Shown: piece by piece, positions 57,818 through 64,000 of the stretch | Numbering within the stretch: position 1 is the stretch's first letter | How the letters are laid out: each line of letters opens with the position of its first letter | Assembly: GCA_000827325.1 (NCBI GenBank) | Contig: KN832871.1 | Location: 2,046,001-2,110,000 of the forward strand | DNA length: 64,000 nucleotides | Source of the DNA: Oidiodendron maius Zn | Taxonomy: Eukaryota; Ascomycota; Leotiomycetes; Myxotrichaceae | Direction: 5' to 3' | Made by a program: the position numbers and the translations under genes | Notes under the pieces: model-generated | Told to the model about the DNA's origin: nothing | Database searches by the model: none | What the model saw: only the letters and a program-made list of their open reading frames with translations

Positions 57818-59743
57818 TTAGTTCATTATCGAGTCATTAAACTGTTTGCCTCGTGGGACGAAAAACCCATTCGTGATAACCATTTTATCCCTCATGCTAT
57901 CTGTTGGAGCTCGTATACCAAGTTTATGAAGTGGGATCCGGTCGATGCGATTCTGGGCAGTTATTCTCGTATTTGAATACGCCATTTTCGCCTTCTCTAA
58001 TGCATTGGTCTTTTCAGCTTGGCCCTTCGGGCGAGATATAGCCTGAGGAGACCAGGAAGGATGATCCAGGTAGGATTGGATTATTGATACGTCCTGGACT
58101 TCTGAGAGTATCGCTGCCTCTGCAGCAGCCTCATCTCCAGCCTGTAAGCCTCTAGTCAAGTTCGCTCTCAGTTTTGGATCGTCGGTGCGTATGAACCCCA
58201 TTACCAAAATCTCAAATTGGATCTGGTCAAGCTCAATATTTGTCTCCTCAGTGATTAGGCGAATGGTGACTGTTCTTTTGCTAGTTAGAGCAACATTCAC
58301 GTGAGTCAATTGTGAAAGGTCGAGGGGCAGCACTGAGATTGCCACTTGGTGCCACGGATAATCTGTAGTTTTAGTTCCGGATTTTTCAAAACGGCGGGCC
58401 CATCCAAAGTAATGTCCGTAAAACCTGTGTAGCACATTGCTTTCAACTCCAGATAGGGTGCACGCGGGTAGGCTTGATTGATCGACTTCAGTACTAGGAG
58501 TAATTTGACCACGTCCAAAGAAACGGATAGGATATGGCATCTCCGGGCCTTGCTCAAGAATAACTTGGTCTCCTGATGCAGTTGTAAAAGATTGCTGTAG
58601 GGCCTGATCATATTGGCCATTGGAATCATTAAGTGTGGTATTGACTTTGTCTTCAACTCCGCTCATGCCATATGCTGTCATTGCAGCCTGTCGCGTCTTC
58701 CAGGATGGCATATACTGCTCAACCGAGCTCTGTACTGTTGAAGTTACCGGAGAAATGACTCTTCCAACAGTGTTCGATGCGTACGTGCCCAAAGCCAAAA
58801 CACCTAGCTCCAGGGGCAAAGATTTCAGACTTGCGCCTCGGATGGAGCTCGGGCTTCTAGATGTCGACAGTATCCGGAAGACAGGACTAGGACAAAGAAC
58901 CTTCTTCTTATCTCCCATGCAGAGCACTATCTGAAAATACCCATCCTCTGCCTCCATGGGTATACGAACAACCGCTGTCTCTCGCAAAGCATGATTCTCG
59001 CGTATCTTGGGCTGTGCCTTCTTGCGAAAGGAAGTAATATCCCTTTGCCATGCCCTCTCATCACTAGGATCCAGTTGTTCAGTTGTAACCTCTATTGTTG
59101 GAGTTACATTCAACCAACTGCCATTTCGTCCTATGAGAGCCTTAGCCCGCATTCCAGTTTTTCCTGTCCATCCCTTGCTCTGTAGCCACAGTGTGCGATC
59201 CGGCGGTAGTGGAGCGTCTGCAAAGATCGATATTGCAAGAGAGGTACTGCTTCCTTTATAAAAGACTAATCCATGTGAGTGACGGAGTATGGTAAAGTGC
59301 TTGGTACTCTCGAATGGATGAGTAATGAGGCCGCCTGCGAAGTGCCTTGCCTCACGGTATGCATTTTGGATGTGCAATGATGCTGAGGATTTCGAGGAAG
59401 CGGGAGAGGTGGCGGAGGAGATGTTGCTAACGGGCACTGAACGGATTGAAGACAAATCGGTGCTTGTAGATGCGGATGCGAAGGATTCTAGTCTCGGCGT
59501 TACAGTAGTTTCCACAGATAGTTCTGGTCGTGTGGGTAAGGGTGGTTTATGGTCGTCAGCATAGACTGCATCTTCGGAATGAGAATTGTTTGAGATGCCT
59601 TCACTATCACCAGCAGCGATGTGGACCTTCACTTGGCCGGGTACTGGCTTTCGGTTCAGTCGAAAAGGTTTCCGGCTTTCGATATTTGGGGAACTCTCTT
59701 CTTCTGCGTAAGGGGGTGGTTGAGGTAGACTAGGTGAAGCCAT
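57818..59743 (-). CDS. Conserved fungal protein of unknown function (641 residues)
   Basis: A single exon. The first 130 residues are Pro/Ser-rich and disordered (PSLPQPPPYAEEESSP). A folded region follows with the blocks EARHFAGGLITHPFESTKHF, ILRHSHGLVFYKGSSTSLAI, AVVRIPMEAEDGYFQIVLC, VLCPSPVFRILSTS and LPLELGVLALGTYASNTVG. Then come RFFGRGQITPSTEVDQ, RFYGHYFGWAR and DYPWHQVAISVLPLD. It ends in a region with PTDSMRDKMVITNGFFVPRG. Similar fungal proteins carry the automatic label 'LipA and NB-ARC domain', but I see neither a P-loop nor a lipoyl-synthase CxxxCxxC motif. No signal peptide; one weak hydrophobic stretch near 315-330. Confidence 0.75.
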   Translation of the reverse strand: MASPSLPQPPPYAEEESSPNIESRKPFRLNRKPVPGQVKVHIAAGDSEGISNNSHSEDAVYADDHKPPLPTRPELSVETTVTPRLESFASASTSTDLSSIRSVPVSNISSATSPASSKSSASLHIQNAYREARHFAGGLITHPFESTKHFTILRHSHGLVFYKGSSTSLAISIFADAPLPPDRTLWLQSKGWTGKTGMRAKALIGRNGSWLNVTPTIEVTTEQLDPSDERAWQRDITSFRKKAQPKIRENHALRETAVVRIPMEAEDGYFQIVLCMGDKKKVLCPSPVFRILSTSRSPSSIRGASLKSLPLELGVLALGTYASNTVGRVISPVTSTVQSSVEQYMPSWKTRQAAMTAYGMSGVEDKVNTTLNDSNGQYDQALQQSFTTASGDQVILEQGPEMPYPIRFFGRGQITPSTEVDQSSLPACTLSGVESNVLHRFYGHYFGWARRFEKSGTKTTDYPWHQVAISVLPLDLSQLTHVNVALTSKRTVTIRLITEETNIELDQIQFEILVMGFIRTDDPKLRANLTRGLQAGDEAAAEAAILSEVQDVSIIQSYLDHPSWSPQAISRPKGQAEKTNALEKAKMAYSNTRITAQNRIDRIPLHKLGIRAPTDSMRDKMVITNGFFVPRGKQFNDSIMN

Positions 59744-60270
59744 GATGGTGCCGCAGATACCCCATCCCTATCAGGGAGTTGGTCAAAGACCACTTGGACG
59801 ATGTGCTCATTCCAAGCCAAGATGTACCAGAGTGAATATGAGGTGTGCAGGACTGCGGCCTGATGTCAGTCTGAAGCTTATATAAGCAACTCGTAACGAT
59901 CTGGCGGATCCTAATCGGCGAAAGACCCGAAAATCGAAGTTCTCCTCATCTGGGTAATTGCATCCTCCGGGCCCCTTTAGGATCCTCCTGGTACGGCTTC
60001 TATCACTGATTAGTTCTCGATGAAGGAGGCAGGCGATTCTAAATCCTTGTTGCCGCACAGGTGCAGATGTCTAGCGCGTCCAAACTTTCTGCCCCCGGTA
60101 ACACCCTGCAGAGTTGGTGCAGCACAACTATATTTAGACGTTTTCTGGCCTTCTCTTCACATTTCTACAAGACCTAGAGGTAACTAATCCTAGTGGACTT
60201 GAATTGCATCACTTCTTTTTGTTAAAGCTTCTCGCTTTCTTCCTCCGGCTCTAACTCTATAAGCCTCAAA
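59744..60270. promoter_or_regulatory. Divergent promoter region upstream of the unknown protein gene and APRT-like gene
   Basis: About 530 nt between divergent starts, with no supported reading frame. Confidence 0.45.
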
Positions 60271-60906
60271 ATGACTGATGTCGAACTTGTTCTCTCGAAG
60301 ATAAAGATGTATCAAAATCACCCAGTCCCTGTTTGTTAATCTCCCTTTGAAATCTGCGGTGCATTTCTCATCCCACTGTAGGGACAACTATTTGCAGATA
60401 TCTTTCCTGTATTCCGCGATCCTATCGCAGTCGAGGCGGTGATCTCGCACTTTGTGAACCGCTTCAACACATCTTACTCGCTCTCGCAGATTTGCGCAGT
60501 CGTTTGCCTTGAGGCACGCGGTTTCTTCTTTGGACCCCTCGTCGCCTCGCGTCTCAACTTACCATGTATACCGGTTCGCAAAGGCGCGAAGCTCCCAGGA
60601 GATGTTGTCTCTGTGAACTACCAGAAGGAATACGGGCTAGATGTTTTTGAAATGAAAACTGACGCTTTTGAAGGAGTGGACTGCCAAGGAAAGCAAGTGC
60701 TGTTGCTGGATGATTTTCTAGGGAAAGGCGGGTCAATTATAGCAGCGAAGAACTTAGTGTCAATGCTTGGAATGCAGGTTGCAGAAGCATACTTTGTCTT
60801 CGACGTCTCTGCATACGTGGAAGAGAACAAAAAGGCTCTGGGGGACCTACCCTGGTATACAATGGTGCATATAACACCTGATAATATGCCGCCTATTCTG
60901 AACTGA
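60271..60906 (+). CDS. Adenine phosphoribosyltransferase-like protein
   Basis: Two exons, 60271-60330 and 60382-60906, 194 residues, near the size of yeast Apt1 (about 187). The family fold is clear: PGQLFADIFPVFRDP, CLEARGFFFGPLVASRLNLP, PVRKGAKLPGD and YQKEYGLDVFEM. The PRPP-binding loop reads VLLLDDFLGKGGSI (Asp130-Asp131), where active enzymes have DDx-hydrophobic-ATGG[ST]; Ala-Thr is replaced by Gly-Lys. The family makes AMP from adenine and PRPP in purine salvage. The loop change may alter or abolish activity, so a regulatory or neofunctional paralogue is possible; a second, canonical gene elsewhere would support that. Confidence 0.88.
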
Positions 60907-63826
60907 GAGTTTGCCTGGTAGCTTAATCTTGAAGGCGTTGAGCATCAAAGTCAAATAATATTTGCGGCGCCAAGTCGGTATCACACCAGTTGTCCTATAC
61001 GCTAAAATACATATTTTACGTATTCAATTAAACTATCAATGAGCAACTTGTTCGAGCATAGCGCCACTTTCGTAGTTACTTTCAACCAAAATCACATTTG
61101 GCGTATAGGGAAAGAGTCTTCTGGAATCTAAGTCTAAGCGGAATGGTCAAAAATACTATTCGAAGATTCCAAGGCGACATGTCTCAGGGATAGCCATATA
61201 GAGTTGCCAGATACTACGTTTGAAGAATCAAACCTATGGGCTAGATGATGTAGGAGGATTCAATCAAGGAAGCCAGACTCTATTAAGGTTTCTTTTGCTA
61301 TACACCTTTGGGTTGGCTATTATTGGGTTCAGTATTGCTAGTTTCACCATCAGTCACATTAGATGGTGGTTCCAACCATGGAGATATCCGCCCTTCACGG
61401 AGGTATCTGGTAATTATAGAAGTCTGGCGCTTACTGTCATTGGGTTATTGGTCGATATTACTTGTCTTGCTCGTGGCATGGACTAGGTTATTACTTTCCC
61501 TTTTCGTCGTCCTTTTGAGCCTCGATGATAGAAGTGCAAGAAGTAAGGTAAAGACTTGGTCCAAGAGGTTGGATTGGTCGTTGTAGGTCTTGTTGTAGTA
61601 GCTTCCTCGGTCCAATCAGTCCTTAAAACGGCTTATTTACTCACTTGGATGTTTAAACGGCCCGGTCTCACAGAGGGCCTTTCGATAGCATGGTATAAAT
61701 AATTTCAACATTTGTGTAATGGCATCCAATCGAAACTCAGGATGGACGGTAATGAGCACCACTCTCCACCTTAGAGAGCGGCTTTATTGACGATATTTGA
61801 CAGAAAAACTTATTTTTGCGAGAGGAGATAAATGGCATGTCATACCAGCTCAAGAGTTTCACTTTGGCGGCTATTATTCTAGAAAGAAATCAAACCTTCT
61901 ACCTTAGGGTGCGCTTTGAGCCCAAAATCGACACAGCCCTTTCGACACTTCTATCAATTTGCAGGACTCAGCCATGATGGGTATCAGTCGATATCGACGC
62001 CAGCCGACATGCGTGGGGCCTGTCAGTCTTTAATAGTACCGATATTGCCAATAAATGGCGCTCAACCATCCCAGAATCCCGTGCGAGGAAGACATCGGTA
62101 CCCCGGTTTCCAGAGTTCATCCCCGGGTTGGATTCCCTCATTGTAAACATAGTTAGCTTCCTCCACCGATGCGAATATGAACCCTTCCGACAAGTCTACA
62201 AGCGCATGGGCTGGATGGGGTTCCAGCAGCGTGCTCTAGGCGACGAGCCATAGCTGAGCCACTCAGGAGACTGGGGTCGCCATGCGCGGGGGCAGGAAGA
62301 GGCTTTGACATGTGCCTCAGAGAGAGGCCGATCCAGCCGCAGACGCAGACGCAGGGCCGTGCTGATAAGAAGACCATAACTGACAAGTTGCTGGTGCTGC
62401 TTGCGATCATCTCTACGGTGCGGTTCCCACTGTGGGAGACGGGGCAGCGGGTAGACTGATTGTTGAAGGCAGGCAAGACTCATTACCCTCCCGTCAGCTG
62501 CCGCGTGGCGATGATCTCATTCTTCATAACCACCATAACGTAGCAACTTCATTCTTACCGCATCGTCCCTAGGTAGTGATTGTGCAAAGCGATTTTTTTT
62601 TTCCCCCTCCCACCCCCCCTGGCGTTGTCGGTAACACAGACGCTGACGCTTTCCCACTTCTCACCTCAGCCAGCTGGGTCCACATGGGAGGGAGGTGGTA
62701 CTGTACATGGTTTACTGTACATCCATCTCGTGGCCAGATAACGCTACGGGGCCATGGCGATCCATCCATCCCTAGAGGCATACCCGCACAGCGGTAAACG
62801 CTGTTTCCTGGACCGAAGCAGCCCGGAAGACGCGAGAGACGGACGACCCGCGCTCCCCGAGGCCACCAAGACGCGGGGGATCTATTTATACCCCGGGGCA
62901 TTGTGCAACCGGACCACTGCACCACATCCAGCGTCGTCGGTACTGTCGATGGCGTGTACGGCAACAGCTATAGCATGCAGCAGTTTGCTGCAGATTCCCG
63001 CTGTGTGCAAGAGAGCGGGAGACTCGGGTTGTGGGGAACTCTTCCAGTTGTGGTGACCGATGCTCATCACCAGCCACCAACAACCCACAGCCAACAATCA
63101 TCGCCCGATGGCAGGAGAGCGATGGCCAGGATATCACAGCCTCAGCCACAGCACGGAACCTGCAGCGTCGTGCGTCCAGCACCGGGCGTCCCATCAGGTG
63201 CGGCGCCCGTTCTGGCCAAGAGTTCCAATCGCTGTCAGGTTGGCGCAGGTACTCCATATACAAGGTGAGATCCTCCCCTCCAAGAGGCACAGGATTGAAC
63301 GCTGAACCGCGTGCGCCACCAATCGACGGCCGCATCACACTGGGCCCTTCGTGCTTGGGAGCGACGAGAAGAGTGAGAAATCTCCTGATCAGATGGCTCA
63401 ACCCCTCCAACACGGCTGCACAGCCGCGGCCATTGGCCCATTTCCGACGCTTCCCTGTCGCCTGAAAACCCCGGCCCTCCCTGCTCCTTCTCAAGGGCTC
63501 TCTGAACGACGGTTCGGGACAAGTCTGTGGACTCGGCGCGGGCGCAACTCTTCTTTCGTTCAGCTGGACAACCTCGCCGGCCCAAGAAGGCGTGCGGACG
63601 TCAACCTGTTATTAATGTTTGTTGGTCCTGGCTGTGAGCCCATCATCTCACCGTCCGTCCTAGTGTGTTGCGTCTTCCTATATCTCTCCCGTCCTCTGCC
63701 GTGTCTGCTCTGTAGATCTATTTTTGCTCCCACTTCTGCACCCTTTGCCGGCCCTGGTACTTTTAATTCTACGCCAGCCTCGGGTGCAAGGCCCCAAAGC
63801 CTCGCAGAGTCGATCAGCAAACCACC
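60907..63826. other. 2.9-kb gene-poor stretch, GC-rich in its right half
   Basis: At 61.2-61.5 kb a plus frame starting at TTG (88 codons) contains a hydrophobic segment (FLLLYTFGLAIIGFSIASF) but no ATG or family match. From 62.2 kb GC content rises and long overlapping frames appear on both strands without domains. The last kilobase resembles a promoter and long 5' leader for the gene starting at 63827. A C/T-rich tract with a T run lies at 62590-62622. Confidence 0.4.
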
Positions 63827-64000
63827 ATGCCCGCAGACAGCAGCGATGTCGCGGCCGCGGCCAAAGAACGTATGGCCACGGCTTCCACAGGAACGGCCCC
63901 TAAATCTCCAGCACCACTCGTAACCGTGTCGCAAACGAACGGAACGAGCAAGAGGATTAGCTTGCACGCGTCACATTCCCATTCTGGCGACTCCGCCATT
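63827..64000 (+). CDS. Probable gene start running off the right edge
   Basis: An ATG in a strong context (ACCACCATGC) opens a frame that remains open for 58 codons to the window end. The residues (MPADSSDVAAAAKERMATAS..., then KRISLHASHSHSGDSAI) are Ala/Ser/Thr-rich and low in complexity, like many fungal N-termini of regulatory proteins. The function cannot be judged. It is partial at the 3' side. Confidence 0.5.
   Translation, partial: MPADSSDVAAAAKERMATASTGTAPKSPAPLVTVSQTNGTSKRISLHASHSHSGDSAI

Noticed and set aside
61220-61486. Plus frame with a hydrophobic stretch
   Set aside because: Starts at TTG, no ATG upstream, no family recognised, and stops follow soon in the same frame.

Overview
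The window is nuclear DNA of a filamentous ascomycete (Pezizomycotina; I cannot fix the genus). Protein genes are broken by short introns, mostly 41-64 nt, with GT(A/G)NGT donors and (C/T)AG acceptors. The gene content is fungal: Zn2Cys6 regulators, an RTA1-type membrane protein, an Rds1-like ferritin-fold protein, fungal NADP-glutamate dehydrogenase, SSD1, GLE1, MED5, MED19, UTP3 and NOP4. I rebuilt exon structures by hand from splice sites, reading phase and conserved protein continuity. For every multi-exon model that lies fully inside the window the exon lengths sum to a multiple of three.

Left part (1-12.3 kb): five genes, all on the minus strand, look like a small catabolic or specialised-metabolism cluster. 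They are a paraoxonase-like lactonase (cut by the window edge), a Zn2Cys6 regulator, a class II aldolase/adducin-fold enzyme, a 12-TM MFS transporter and a phenol-2-monooxygenase-type FAD hydroxylase. An AT-rich island at about 8.0-10.2 kb, with an LTR-like stretch and an orphan reading frame, sits between transporter and hydroxylase.

Middle part (13.4-30.5 kb): mostly housekeeping. A PGAP4-like GPI-glycan glycosyltransferase and a cytochrome b5/FMN 2-hydroxyacid dehydrogenase come first. Then follow UTP3/SAS10, an IRC22/TRAP-alpha homologue, MED19, NOP4, MED5 and a small conserved fungal protein. MED19 and NOP4 share a divergent promoter.

From 30.5 to 34.7 kb I find no credible gene. A convergent pair of secreted glycosidases (GH16 and GH1) lies at 34.7-38.5 kb. 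GLE1 and SSD1 are divergent around 41 kb, followed by a secreted Rds1-like protein. A gene-poor stretch at 48.0-50.2 kb carries a GTT microsatellite.

Right part (50.2-64 kb): NADP-glutamate dehydrogenase with a long first intron, an RTA1-like membrane protein, a second Zn2Cys6 regulator, a small SH3-less relative of LSB1/PIN3 proteins, a conserved 641-residue protein of unknown function, and an adenine phosphoribosyltransferase relative with an altered PRPP loop. A GC-rich gene-free stretch ends in a probable gene start that runs off the right edge. I see no rRNA, convincing tRNA, intact transposon or CRISPR array.
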